Shown here one piece after another: positions 23,690-35,744 of a stretch of DNA of 64,000 nt. Numbering within the stretch: position 1 is the first letter of the stretch; each line of letters begins with the position of its first letter. Both the position numbers and the translations under genes were made by a program. The stretch lies in assembly GCA_950097015.1 (NCBI GenBank), contig CATNEN010000024.1, positions 6,400,001 through 6,464,000 on the forward strand, written 5' to 3'. The notes under the pieces were generated by a model. It was not told where the DNA came from and searched no databases. It saw only the letters and a program-made list of their open reading frames with translations. The stretch is from Macrostomum hystrix. Lineage: Eukaryota > Platyhelminthes > Macrostomidae.

Positions 23690-24337
23690 GGCTCGGGTAG
23701 AGTACCCGTTAGGCCAGTATTGTCGAGTATATTTGAAAAGTACGTCACAATATAACGAAAAAGACCAAAAAAATAATTCAGCGAAATATTCTTTTTGAAG
23801 CGGCGCGAGAACAGGAAATAACGAGTGATAACGACGAAAGTGACAATTATTGGTATAATGAGTTATAGAAAAAACATAGAAAAGGGTAAATTTATAAATT
23901 CAGTAGAAGCAATTCATGGGATTAAAAGAAAACTAGATGGCAGAGACAATGCGAGGAAGGAAAAAAAGCAAATGGAGTAGCATGAGGAAAGAAAGAGTTC
24001 TAGATAATTCTTAATTAATAAGCAAATGCAAAAGGTACAAAAGAAAATTAAAAAAAAATGGTATAACAGAATAATCGCGTGGAAAGCAATTGGGAGGAAG
24101 GATGGAAAATGGGGAGGCAATGTAAGCAACGAGAGCATAGTTCGCACTGAGGAAAAAAAAGTCCGTAATTAATTAAACCGAAACAAAATGGCCGACAAAA
24201 TTGCTGGTAATATATTCAAAGTAATTTGTAGGCGGAGATTATAACAATTTTGTTGAACTATTTTTTGTATTCACAATTAGGCTTTTAATAAACATATTTA
24301 AAACTTTATCAGATGTACATATCAGATATCCGCCATA
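23690..24337. other. A-rich intergenic stretch, nothing recognised
   Basis: Purine-rich plus strand without convincing coding sequence. The minus-strand open frame at 23914-24147 is simply pyrimidine-rich low complexity. Confidence 0.4.
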
Positions 24338-24775
24338 TAGGGCGGATAGCTCAGTCAGTAAAAAAAGGTGTCAGACTCTGGATCAGATGGTCATGGGTTC
24401 GATCCCGACATAGTCTAGAACTATTCATGCAGCCTTTGGCAAGCTGCTTTGCCCTGATGTGCACACAGTCTACTCAGCTGCAAATGAGTACCGAAATTTC
24501 GTACGAAAATACGAGGTATAATTCGTAATTCGAACTCGTAATTCCGGCTGGCGTGGAATAAAGCAGTTCTGTGCGGCAATTCAGTGGGTTTGAATGCTGC
24601 CGATATGTTTGGAAAAAATAAATTAGATTGCTGACACGCGGCTGTCAACCGGTGTCCTAGAGAGCCGGGGAGTACAATATAGGTGTGCAGTCCCCACCTG
24701 CTAGTGTGCTTGAAACACAAAACCTGCACTGGCCCTTGGGTCTATAGTGTCAATTATTATTATATTATAGATATA
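24338..24775 (+). mobile_element. tRNA-derived SINE, family B
   Basis: The head GGGCGGATAGCTCAGTCAGT (A box) and GGGTTCGATCCCGACA (B box at about 24396-24411) form a degenerate tRNA with a disrupted D-loop (poly-A). It is followed by about 340 bp of unrelated body and an ATT-repeat tail (about 24753-24770). The body differs from families A and C. Confidence 0.85.
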
Positions 24776-24955
24776 CATAAAAAAGCCTGAATTTTTTTAA
24801 GCTTAGATATTTATTTTCCCGTATGAACTCCCTGAAATGGATGATTTTACCATGGAAGGTTTTAAAAATGCATGCATGAAAATACCATGAACATGCATGA
24901 TTTATCAATGGATCATGGATCATATAGATGATTTATCCATGATGAGAGAGTAGGG

Positions 24956-25404
24956 CAGGGGTCGGCAAACTCCAGATGCGGCCCTCGAAGCTCCCAAATC
25001 CGGCCCGTTGCCCCTTCCGACACCTACAGTATCCTGATTAATCTTTCCCCTGTTTAATATTTCCCCTGTCTCGTCTCTTCCGTGTCTCATCTCTCCGCTG
25101 TCTCATCTCTCCCATGTCTCATCTCTCCGCTGTCTCATCTCTCCTCAGTCTCATCTCTCCCATGCCTCCCATCTCTCCTCAGTCTCGTCTCTCCCGTGTC
25201 TCATCTCTCCGCTGTCTCATCTCTCCTCAGTCTCATCTCTCCCATGTCTCATCTCTCCCATGCCTCCCGTCTCTCCTCAGTCTCGTCTCTCCCGTGCCTC
25301 ATCTCTCCCCTATCTCATTCTCATCTTTCTACAGTCAATGCGGCCCGCTGCCGTCTTTTAGGTTCTCTTTTTGGCCCACTAGCTAATAAGTTTGCCGACC
25401 CCTG
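24956..25404. mobile_element. hAT-type MITE with an internal minisatellite
   Basis: Terminal inverted repeats CAGGGGTCGGCAAACT at 24956 and its complement ending at 25404 match the common hAT terminal pattern. Flanking 8-mers GAGTAGGG (24948-24955) and GGGTAGGG (25405-25412) match at 7 of 8 positions, as a decayed hAT target duplication would. Subterminal GCGGCCC occurs near both ends. There is no transposase frame. The interior is a CTCATCTCTCC-type tandem array. Confidence 0.88.
25040..25325 (+). repeat. Pyrimidine-rich tandem array inside the hAT MITE
   Basis: About 17-bp units of TGTCTCATCTCTCC with variants (CCGCTG, CCTCAG, CCATG) in an irregular higher-order pattern. It lies wholly between the MITE termini. 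Confidence 0.93.
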
Positions 25405-25734
25405 GGGTAGGGGATTCTCTGGTCAACGAATTTATTACTGCATGGAAACCCTGAATTTTCGCTTTCCACTTTTTAGCAAATCAATGGGATTGAAATTAAG
25501 TGCAAGTTTGTACGTTAAGTGTATAACGTGCATTTTAAAAGGAATTCAACTCGGTCTAACTGCATAGAAAGCTAATCTCCCACTTATAGCATATACTTTA
25601 GAGGATACTATAGAGGACCACTGAGAAGGCTGATGGCTGCAATCCGGTGAAAAATATTGATTTCATCTGGTTTTACAGATAGTGAAATATTTTGCTTCGT
25701 TCAAAGCCGCTACGAGCTCTTGAGTTCTTCATGC

Positions 25735-26075
25735 AGTCCCCACTGCCCACCGGTTATTCAGTCCCCACTTCCCACCGGTTATTCAGTCCCCACTGCCTAC
25801 CGGTTATTCAGTCCCCACTTCCCACCGGTTATTCAGTCCCCACTTCCCACCGGTTATTCAGTCCCCACTTCCCACCGGTTATTCAGTCCCCACTTCCCAC
25901 CGGTTATTCAGTCCCCACTTCCCACCGGTTATTCAGTCCCCACTTCCCACCGGTTATTCAGTCCCCACTTCCCACCGGTCATTCAGTCCCCACTTCCCAC
26001 CGGTTATTCAGTCCCCACTTCCCACCGGTTTTTCAGTCCCCACTTCCCACTGGTTCTTCAGTCCCACTTTCCAGC
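25735..26075 (+). repeat. Minisatellite, 25-bp unit
   Basis: About 13 copies with core CAGTCCCCACTTCCCACCGG and TTATT. A diverged single-copy relative occurs in CDC25 intron 1 at about 28289. Confidence 0.96.
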
Positions 26076-27095
26076 GGTTCTTCAGAACTTGCTTTGCTAC
26101 CCAACTTTTACTTCGCAATTTAATTAGAGCTAGCAAGTTGACGAACGGAAAATTTGTGTTTGTTGTTGTCTATGGTTGATTTGGGTTGAATAGAATAGAA
26201 TTTTTTGCTGGTTTTTAGGTAAGTGCAACCCACAGAATACACCAAAGTGTAAATGCAAGTGCAAAGTGCAAACCAACCCATATACCCGAAGCGCTTGTTA
26301 ACATTAGATATTGCTTTATAATCGCATAGCTTAGTCTGGCGTTCTTTTGTAAGGTAAGATTGCTACTATTGTATGTACCGCCATTTTAAATGTAATTAGG
26401 GATTTTAAAGTCTGCTTTAATTAAATTTCGCTTATTTTGCAATACAAGATGTTTAGAATTGTTGCCATAAAAAACTGTGTTAAGCTAGAGAAGTTCATCC
26501 CAAGAGGAGCCAGACAGAAACACAGCACAACAAATTCGTGTATGCGTCATCAACAAATCCTCTTTTAGCCTTGTTTTGCGCACGCATTTTAGTGATTTGT
26601 TTTTCGGCTTCTCGGCCTGGCCAAAAATCCTCTTCTTTCATTCTGCTTGTCTGTCTGTCGCTCCTGTTCCAGAGTGCACAATGTAGACGGGACTCTGGGG
26701 AGCCAAAAACAACTTTTAAAGTAAAGGCTGAGAAAAGGCCCATCAGCTGTTTTGCACCACAGTCCACACTCCTCGTCTTGTCTAGTTAGTTCTTTAGTCC
26801 TTTAGTTCATGCGTACATTGATATTGATTCTGACTAAACAAGCCTTCCCTCGGCGCCGGCCCAACCCCCCTCCGCTTTACCATTGGTTAAAAATAACTAT
26901 TAAACCCGAACCCCTCAAATCATGCCGACCACCGCTTTCATTCTCTCAGCTGGGCCCAGGGCTAGGTATCAAAACAAGCTGTTGTTTCTAGGAAAATCAG
27001 ACACTGTTGCCTACGCTTTTAAGAATCGAATTACTACAAACGCACTATTATCTTTCTGATATTAATCCTCCACTAAACCCTTCGCTGCCCAACGC
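26076..27095. other. Intergenic region upstream of CDC25, nothing firm
   Basis: No array or exon was identified. A segment near 26600 has a short run resembling a U2 snRNA 5' end but does not continue as U2. Confidence 0.4.
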
Positions 27096-27111
27096 TCGTT
27101 TTCGTTTTTAG
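27096..27111 (+). promoter_or_regulatory. 3' splice acceptor 59 nt upstream of the CDC25 ATG
   Basis: CGTTTTCGTTTTTAG ends at 27111 with a strong pyrimidine tract. There is no visible upstream exon. Confidence 0.6.
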
Positions 27112-27170
27112 GTGCAGGTGGACAATTGATTTCTCAAGTTTTAGAATAAAGCGCATTCTTCAGCTATACA

Positions 27171-30004
27171 ATGCAAACTAGGCCTAGTAGTAATAGTAGC
27201 AGAAGCCAGTTCGAGACCTGGCCAAGCGAGTCTGTTGATTCACTGCCAGCGTCATTGGCAACGCCTGCTGCTGCACTCTGTCTAGATGAAACTGATAGCG
27301 ACGATAGTGTGCACCAATTCTTTACAATGGGTGGCGACAACAGCAGCAGCAGCAACAGTGCTGTCAAGTCGGGACTGCAAAAGGCTAACCCACGTGGCCA
27401 TGTCTATAACCACCAGGCCACACTACAGTCGCGCCTGCTTGACCTAGATCATGATAACGATGATGATGAAGATGAACTCGATTTACATGGAACCACCTCG
27501 CCATTTAATAGGCCAATTAGAACTGTAAGTTATTAGTTAGCTAACTTTTTGGCTGTAATGTATTTGTGTATATAAACACTTAAAACACTTTGCTAGCTAA
27601 TGAAGGGATTAAATGTAAAATTTGGTCTAGGCCTTTGCAACTAGCTAAATCTTAAACTGAGGCATAGCTAGACTATTAATAGTTCTATAAAATTTGATTA
27701 TAGTCTTTTTATTATAGATTAAAAATATCAGAAAGTTTGAGATAGTTTGGCTAGCTAGGCCTATGGACCTATCTTTACTTTTTTTATAATTCAGTGCACA
27801 ATGCACAATTGTGCATAACTATTAAACCTGAACCCCTTCAATTCAAGCCCCTAAATATCACTAGCCTACAAGTGTAGATTCATAAAATATACATTGTTAA
27901 ACAATATACTGGTTAAAAAAACAATTTTCCAGCTCTTTATAACCAACACTTATTAATAAGCAAAGTTTATATTAATGTAGAGTTATCTAAAAGGCAATAG
28001 GGACGTAGCTAAAAATAGTAATTTTTCAATTTTTATGGTAAGGGCTTGTGTTTTCTATATGAAAGCACAATAGGCCTATAGACTGTTCATATCATATAGC
28101 TATATAGGCTATGGTAGTATAGTCATTTGATTATATGGACTCTGGGGGTATATTATATATTTATATATTATATTATATTATATTATTTTACTATATTTAT
28201 ATATTATATTATATTCTTATATTTTATATTTTATATTATAATTATATATTTAATATAATTACAAGTATTTATTAAACATTATTTAAATCAGTCCCCACTG
28301 CCCACCAGCTACCAGCCTAGTCCTATGCTAAACATTACCTGATCTTCTGACATATATTCTTCTAAATTTCATAACTGTATATTCTTATTAAAAAAACTCA
28401 TAGCACTCCACGATATCAAATAATCTTTCAGTGTCAGTTAAATGTAAAAATTGTTAGTAAATCTTTAGTAAATCTAAATGTAAACAATAGTTAATGTGCA
28501 ACAATCATCTTAGTTAATATAGTTTTTATTACGAGTTTTAGAGCTCTAATTGTTTTTAAAAATATTTCTCTTTGCCACCAATTTCGTAAACTTCTGTCCC
28601 ATCAGCGCCCGCCCTCGCCGCGCCATCCCATCGCTGTCGGTTCGCTGCGCCCAACCGTCTCGGTGCCCGCTGCGGCCGCCCTGTTGTCTACCACAACCGC
28701 CGCCGCCAGCAGCCCCCAGAGTCCAGCCGTTGAGCCGCAACGTCAGGGTGGCCAACTGAAGCGGCCATCGTATTCCGCTTCGTCTTTCTCCTCCGAGGAT
28801 GACGACAATCGCCGATCTGGCCTCGGCGGTGCAAAAATTTTCAACGCCGATTACGACGTCAATGACGCCGATGCAGCCGCCGTCGCGGCGGTGTTGAAAC
28901 GTCGCCGAGTTGCCGCGCCGCTAGGAGACGCATCGAATCTGCTGACGTCCGAGAAGTCGGCAACAGCTGCCGCTGATAGGCGAGCTGCTCTGCCCAACAA
29001 GCTGTCCCGCTGCATGAGCGAGAGCAACGACCTGGGCCGCAATTCCGCCATCGACAACAGCGCCCGCATCGACAAGGCTATCGATTCCATCGACTCGCTT
29101 AACCTGATTGGCAACTCCGAGCAGACGCACTCCCTGCCAACTGTGAAATCCTTGGATTATGGCATTCGCTCTGTCACTCCGGACACCTTAGCCAAGCTGC
29201 TGGCTGGCCAATTTGCTGATCGGGTCAGTCGTTACGTCATCGTCGACTGCCGCTACCCGTTCGAATTCGAGGGCGGGCACATTCGCGGCGCGGTGAATCT
29301 CTACAGGCCGGAGGTGCTGCTTGAGCAGCTGCTGACTGGTGCCAGCTCGCCGTCGAGCAGCAGCCAGATGGTGATTGTCTTTCACTGCGAGTTTAGCAGC
29401 CAGCGAGCTCCCCGCATGGCCAGGCTGCTGCGCCAGCAGGATCGGGAAATCAATGCGGATAATTATCCCCAGCTGCATTATCCTGAGATCTACGTGCTGC
29501 AGGGTGGCTACAAGGCGTTTTACGAGGCGCACAAGGTGAACTTCGGATTTTGGATTCAAATATAGCAAAGTTGTAGTTCAATTAGAAAAACTAAATCAAA
29601 ACTTTGAGAGAGTGAGTGGCGGAGTGAAGTCGAATTTTACCCGAGCTCTTTTAAAACCCGAGTTTTTATTTGTTATTCGGGGATTTTAGCCTAGTGGTCA
29701 GAGGGCCGGACTCGCGACATTTTGGTCCGGGGTTCGATTCCCGACTCTACAAGAGCTGTTAAATGGGTACTGGCCCTGGCCGAACTATGCATATGTAATC
29801 AGGGGTAATAATATTATTAGCTAAATGATTACTAAGCATTTATTTCTCACCCAGTCGGACTGCGAGCCCCTCGGCTACACCAAGATGTGTGATCCCAGCT
29901 ACTCAGAACAGCTCATCCTATTTGAGAAGCTGGGCCGCGCCTGGGAGCGCCAGAACTCTCGATCGAAGCACTCACGCCTGCAGCGGCTGGCCGCTCTGCA
30001 CTGA
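27171..30004 (+). CDS. CDC25: M-phase inducer phosphatase (Cdc25/String)
   Basis: Exons 27171-27524, 28606-29535 and 29855-30004 all join in phase 0 and give 477 residues. Cdc25 removes the inhibitory Thr14/Tyr15 phosphates from Cdk1/2 to trigger cell-cycle entry. The N-terminal half is Ser/Asp-rich, low-complexity and presumably regulatory. The rhodanese-fold catalytic domain spans about residues 295-440: VIVDCRYPFEFEGGHIRGAVNLY, then the P-loop HCEFSSQRAPRM with nucleophile Cys379 and Arg385, YPEIYVLQGGYKAFY, and a last exon with CEPLGYTKMCDP and a basic LGRAWERQNSRSKHSRLQRL tail. Two P-loop residues deviate from the near-invariant HCEFSSERGPR: Glu to Gln before the Arg, and Gly to Ala after it. 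The acidic pocket Glu380 is kept. The last intron contains a SINE; intron 1 (1,081 nt) is AT-rich without an array. Confidence 0.95.
28140..28265. repeat. AT-rich simple repeat in CDC25 intron 1
   Basis: Runs of TATATTATATTATAT-type sequence, imperfect. Nothing else notable in the intron apart from the single monomer near 28289. Confidence 0.8.
29684..29822 (+). mobile_element. tRNA-derived SINE, family A, short sense copy in CDC25 intron 2
   Basis: The head contains TAGCCTAGTGGTCAGAGGG (A box) and CCGGGGTTCGATTCCCGACT (B box, about 29728-29747), then GAGCTGTTAAATGGGTAC as in the 19675-19968 copy, and then a truncated body ending in an AATAATATTATT tail. It sits about 30 nt before the acceptor at 29854. 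Confidence 0.8.
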
Positions 30005-30172
30005 GGCTGGCACCGGTCTGAGCCTGCCTAGTGACAGGTTTAAGTACACCTGCACCCAATCCAATACAATGGAACTTTGACAGTTATCGAGAGTTGAGCT
30101 AGCTATACTCAAAAATCGCAACTCGCCAGTCTTTTCATTAGCTCTATTAACAATTTTCAACCTTCGTCTTTT

Positions 30173-30178
30173 AATAAA
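30173..30178 (+). terminator. Poly(A) signal AATAAA of CDC25
   Basis: Canonical hexamer about 170 nt after the stop codon. Confidence 0.6.
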
Positions 30179-31259
30179 CATTTAATATTGTCCCATTTTT
30201 TATTTTGTATATCGTAGAGCAACTGTTATTTCTCAATCCCCTCACCCGGCACACTGTAGATGTATTTTCTGTACCCGGATCGGACCCTAATATGTTAGCT
30301 AATATCGATAATATTGATATCGATTACTATTCTGCGACAAATCGGTCGCTCACAAAATGACAATGAGTATAAAACGATGTGTTTAATTTTTTTGGTTCAG
30401 TGTGTCACAGACCAGTACCTGACTGATGCTCCTTAATATAATTGGTTTTATTTTTGCCTCGCGTCTGTGTAATTAATATCCTATTTTTATTAAATAATAT
30501 ATCTGATGGATATCTACTATACCCTGAAATGTGCCCAGCTTTAATATCTGCTATTTTTACAAATGGCCACTTACTGACTTACGTTATTAGTCTGTTTTTA
30601 TTGCAATACTCATTTAATATATAATATAGTAGTTTCTATTTTTTATTAATCAATAAGAATGCGGCTAAACTTAATGCATACGTTTTTTTTTTATTTGCCA
30701 AATTCCAATTTTGTGCTACTTTCTTAAGTAGTGTCGGCAGGATATTTGACCGCATTTCGATAATTATGCAAGCCCATGTGAAATGCGGCCCACTGTGCTA
30801 CTATTTAATATTTTTTACTTTCGTTTCCTTTTATCTCTGACGCAATTTAATAATTGGTTTTTACACTAGCCATTTGAAGGCGTTTAAAGTACATTGAGTA
30901 AGTACATTGATATCATCTTGCTCAACATTGATTTTCCGTCAGACTGTAGCTGCAAAAATGAATAGGATATTTGACTACAAAGGCGATTTGGAGACCGTGT
31001 GACCCGACCAGCCAAACTGTGCTGTAGAGTGAGGATTTGTTTTAAATAAACCGTGGAAATGATAAAAGTCGTGTAATGAACGATAGCCTAAAAAATACTG
31101 CTCATTATTTTGTCTGCACTTTTTTGGCAAAATTGTTTCCGTAAAAATTGCTGTTTTAGAAGTAACTGATGACTGACTTAAATAATTGTTATAGGGTGTG
31201 GTAAATGACGCAAATTAGTGGCATAGAACACTAATTTATAGTGTGTCATCATTAATCAT
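30179..31259. other. AT-rich intergenic stretch, nothing recognised
   Basis: No exon, SINE or array was identified between the CDC25 3' end and the large minisatellite. Confidence 0.4.
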
Positions 31260-34200
31260 CATCTAGAAATGATGACCCAAATGATTGGTATGGAAGTGGA
31301 TAATTGATGACCCTAATGATTGGTATGGAAGTGGATAATTGATGACCCAAATCATTGGCATGGAAGTGGATCTAATTGATGAACCAAATCATTGGTGGAA
31401 GTGGATCTAATTAATGAACCAAATCATTGGCATGGAAGTGGATCTAATTGATGAACCAAATCATTGGCATGGAAGTGGATCTAATTGATGAACCAAATCA
31501 TTGGTGGAAGTGGATCTAATTAATGAACCAAATCATTGGCATGGAAGTGGATCTAATTGATGAACCAAATCATTGGTGGAAGTGGATCTAATTGATGAAC
31601 CAAATCATTGGTATGGAAGTGGATCTAATTGATGAACCAAATCATTGGTATGGAAGTGGATCTAATTGATGAACCAATTCATTGGTATGGAAGTGGATCT
31701 AATTGATGAACCAATTCATTGGTATGGAAGTGGATCTAATTGATGAACCAAATCATTGGTATGGAAGTGGATCTAATTGATGAACCAAATCATTGGTATG
31801 GAAGTGGATCTAATTGATGAACCAAATCATTGGTATGGAAGTGGATCTAATTGATGACCCAAATCATTGGTATGGAAGCGGATCTAATTGATGAACCAAA
31901 TCATTGGTATGGAAGTGGATCTAATTGATGAACCAAATCATTGGTATGGAAGTGGATCTAATTGGTGAACCAAATCATTGGTATGGAAGTGGATCTAATT
32001 GATGAACCAAATCATTGGTATGGAAGTGGATCTAATTGATGAACCAAATCATTGGTATGGAAGTGGATCTAATTGATTACCCAAATCATTGGTATGGAAG
32101 TGGATCTAATTGGTGAACCAAATCATTGGTATGGAAGTGGATCTAATTGATGAACCAAATCATTGGTATGGAAGTGGATCTAATTGGTGAACCAAATCAT
32201 TGGTATGGAAGTGGATCTAATTGATGAACCAAATCATTGGTATGAAAGCGGATCTAATTGATGAACCAAATCATTGGTATGGAAGTGGATCTAATTGATG
32301 AACCAAATCATTGGTATGGAAGTGGATCTAATTGGTGAACCAAATCATTGGTATGGAAGTGGATCTAATTGATGACCCAAATGATTGGTATGGAAGTGGA
32401 TCTAATTGATGAACCAAATCATTGGTATGGAAGTGGATCTAATTGATGAACCAAATCATTGGTATGGAAGTGGATCTAATTGGTGAACCAAATCATTGGT
32501 ATGGAAGTGGATCTAATTGATTACCCAAATCATTGGTATGGAAGTGGATCTAATTGGTGAACCAAATCATTGGTATGGAAGTGGATCTAATTGATGACCC
32601 AAATCATTGGTATGGAAGTGGATCTAATTGATGACCCAAATCATTGGTATGGAAGTGGATCTAATTGATGAACCAAATCATTGGTATGGAAGTGGATCTA
32701 ATTGATTACCCAAATCATTGGTATGGAAGTGGATGTAATTGGTGAACCAAATCATTGGTATGGAAGTGGATCTAATTGATTACCCAAATCATTGGATGGA
32801 AGTGGATCTAATTGATGAACCAAATCATTGGTATGGAAGTGGATCTAATTGGTGAACCAAATCATTGGTATGGAAGTGGATCTAATTGATGAACCAAATC
32901 ATTGGTATGGAAGCGGATCTAATTGATGAACCAAATCATTGGTATGGAAGTGGATCTAATTGATGAACCAAATCATTGGTATGGAAGTGGATCTAATTGA
33001 TTACCCAAATCATTGGTATGGAAGTGGATCTAATTGATGAACCAAATCATTGGTATGGAAGTGGATCTAATTGATGAACCAAATCATTGGTATGGAAGTG
33101 GATCTAATTGATGACCCAAATGATTGGTATGGAAGTGGATCTAATTGATGAACCAAATCATTGGTATGGAAGTGGATCTAATTGATGAACCAAATCATTG
33201 GTATGGAAGTGGATCTAATTGATGACCCAAATGATTGGTATGGAAGTGGATCTAATTGATGAACCAAATCATTGGTATGGAAGTGGATCTAATTGATGAA
33301 CCAATTCATTGGATGGAAGTGGATCTAATTGATGAACCAAATCATTGGTATGGAAGTGGATCTAATTGATGACCCAAATCATTGGTATGGAAGCGGATCT
33401 AATTGATGAACCAAATCATTGGTATGGAAGTGGATCTAATTGATTACCCAAATCATTGGTATGGAAGTGGATCTAATTGATGAACCAAATCATTGGTATG
33501 GAAGCGGATCTAATTGATGAACCAAATCATTGGTATGGAAGTGGATCTAATTGATTACCCAAATCATTGGTATGGAAGTGGATCTAATTGATGAACCAAA
33601 TCATTGGTATGGAAGCGGATCTAATTGATGAACCAAATCATTGGTATGGAAGTGGATCTAATTGATTACCCAAATCATTGGTATGGAAGTGGATCTAATT
33701 GATGAACCAAATCATTGGTATGGAAGCGGATCTAATTGATGAACCAAATCATTGGTATGGAAGTGGATCTAATTGATGAACCAAATCATTGGTATGGAAG
33801 TGGATCTAATTGATTACCCAAATCATTGGTATGGAAGTGGATCTAATTGATGAACCAAATCATTGGTATGGAAGTGGATCTAATTGATGAACCAAATCAT
33901 TGGTATGGAAGTGGATCTAATTGATGAACCAAATCATTGGTATGGAAGTGGATCTAATTGATGAACCAAATCATTGGTATGGAAGTGGATCTAATTGATG
34001 AACCAAATCATTGGTATGGAAGTGGATCTAATTGATGAACCAAATCATTGGTATGGAAGTGGATCTAATTGATGAACCAAATCATTGGTATGGAAGTGGA
34101 TCTAATTGATGAACCAAATCATTGGTATGGAAGTGGATCTAATTGATGACCCAAATCATTGGTATGGAAGTGGATCTAATTGATGACCCAAATCATTGGT

Positions 34201-35215
34201 ATGGAAGTGGATCTAATTGATTACCCAAATCATTGGTATGGAAGTGGATCTAATTGATGAACCAAATCATTGGTATGGAAGTGGATCTAATTGATGAACC
34301 AAATCATTGGTATGGAAGTGGATCTAATTGATGAACCAAATCATTGGTATGGAAGTGGATCTAATTGATGACCCAAATCATTGGTATGGAAGTGGATCTA
34401 ATTGATGACCCAAATCATTGGTATGGAAGTGGATCTAATTGATGACCCAAATCATTGGTATGGAAGTGGATCTAATTGATGAACCAAATCATTGGTATGG
34501 AAGTGGATCTAATTGATGACCCAAATCATTGGTATGGAAGTGGATCTAATTGATGAACCAAATCATTGGTATGGAAGTGGATCTAATTGATGACCCAAAT
34601 CATTGGTATGGAAGTGGATCTAATTGATGAACCAAATCATTGGTATGGAAGTGGATCTAATTGATGACCCAAATCATTGGTATGGAAGTGGATCTAATTG
34701 ATGACCCAAATCATTGGTATGGAAGTGGATCTAATTGATGACCCAATTCATTGGTATGGAAGTGGATCTAATTGATGAACCAAATCATTGGTATGGAAGT
34801 GGATCTAATTGATGACCCAATTCATTCGCATTGAAAACAGATGACCTAAATCAGTGGCATGGAAGTGGAAAATGGATGACCCAAATCATTGGTATGGAAG
34901 TGGATCTAATTGATGACCCAATTCATTCGCATGGAAAACAGATGACCTAAATCAGTGGCATGGAAGTGGAAAATGGATGACCAAAATCATTGGTATGGAA
35001 GTGGATCTAATTGATGACCCAATTCATTCGCATTGAAAACAGATGACCTAAATCAGTGGCATGGAAGTGGAAAATGGATGACCCAAATGATTGGTATGGA
35101 AGTGGATCTAATTGATGACCCAATTCATTCGCATGGAAAACAGATGACCTAAATCAGTGGCATGGAAGTGGAAGATGGATGACCCAAATCATTGGTATGG
35201 AAGTGGAAAATGACT
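31260..35215 (+). repeat. Large minisatellite, 37-bp unit, about 4 kb
   Basis: About 105 copies with core CCAAATCATTGGTATGGAAG and TGGATCTAATTGATGAA. Junction variants (GATGAACC, GATGACCC, GATTACCC, GGTGAACC) recur in ordered blocks. From about 34800 the array becomes a composite whose longer unit adds CATTCGCATGGAAAACAGA and GACCTAAATCAGTGGCATGG. The left end starts with shorter, diverged units. Intergenic between CDC25 and the ZDHHC17-like gene. Confidence 0.98.
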
Positions 35216-35744
35216 GACCAAAATCAGTATCAGATACATTGTGAGCATGAGTTAATTCTCTAATAAGTCACAAAGCAGTTCTCTCAGATTTGCTGAATGA
35301 ATTGCAACTGAGGAATGTGCGTATTATAATTATTGACTTGCAAAATGCAGGCCAGCAAATACAAATAGTAGGAAAAGTTGCAATAAGGCGAGATTCAGCA
35401 GAGCAAAACATGTCGACAACTGGAAATTAAAACCTTTTAAGGCACAAAATCTGACGAACGAGCTTATTAAAAAGACAAGCTTGAGATTACCAGCACTCGA
35501 TAGCACACAATTAGATTCATAAAAGCGACAAGAGTAGAGAAATCTGCTTGAAATCAGAAATAAATAAAAAGGTACGCAACAAAAAATCAGAAACGCCCGG
35601 CAGCTGCAGCATGGGCTACTCACGGCTGCAATTAAGTCACGCTGCCTTTAGGCTAAAAGTACTTTGTTTTGTCATGATTCGATACAATACAATGCTTCAT
35701 ACCAATAATTAAACCTGCAAGCAGTTGACAATAAACTGTCAGTC
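35216..35744. other. Spacer between two arrays, 3' side of the ZDHHC17-like gene
   Basis: Unique sequence. The open frame at 35330-35623 on the minus strand is low-complexity and hydrophobic, with no family resemblance. Confidence 0.4.

Noticed and set aside
24338-24415. Functional tRNA gene
   Set aside because: The A box is interrupted by a poly-A run, the acceptor stem does not close, and a SINE body with ATT tail follows.
25657-26127. Open frames with Pro/His/Ser repeats over the 25-bp array
   Set aside because: A 25-bp stop-free monomer keeps several frames open; no start context, no homology, no codon bias.
26595-26640. U2 snRNA gene (CTTCTCGGCCT run)
   Set aside because: Similarity stops after about 15 nt; no branch-recognition segment or Sm site follows.
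29690-29760. Functional tRNA gene in CDC25 intron 2
   Set aside because: No closed acceptor stem, and the body matches SINE family A.
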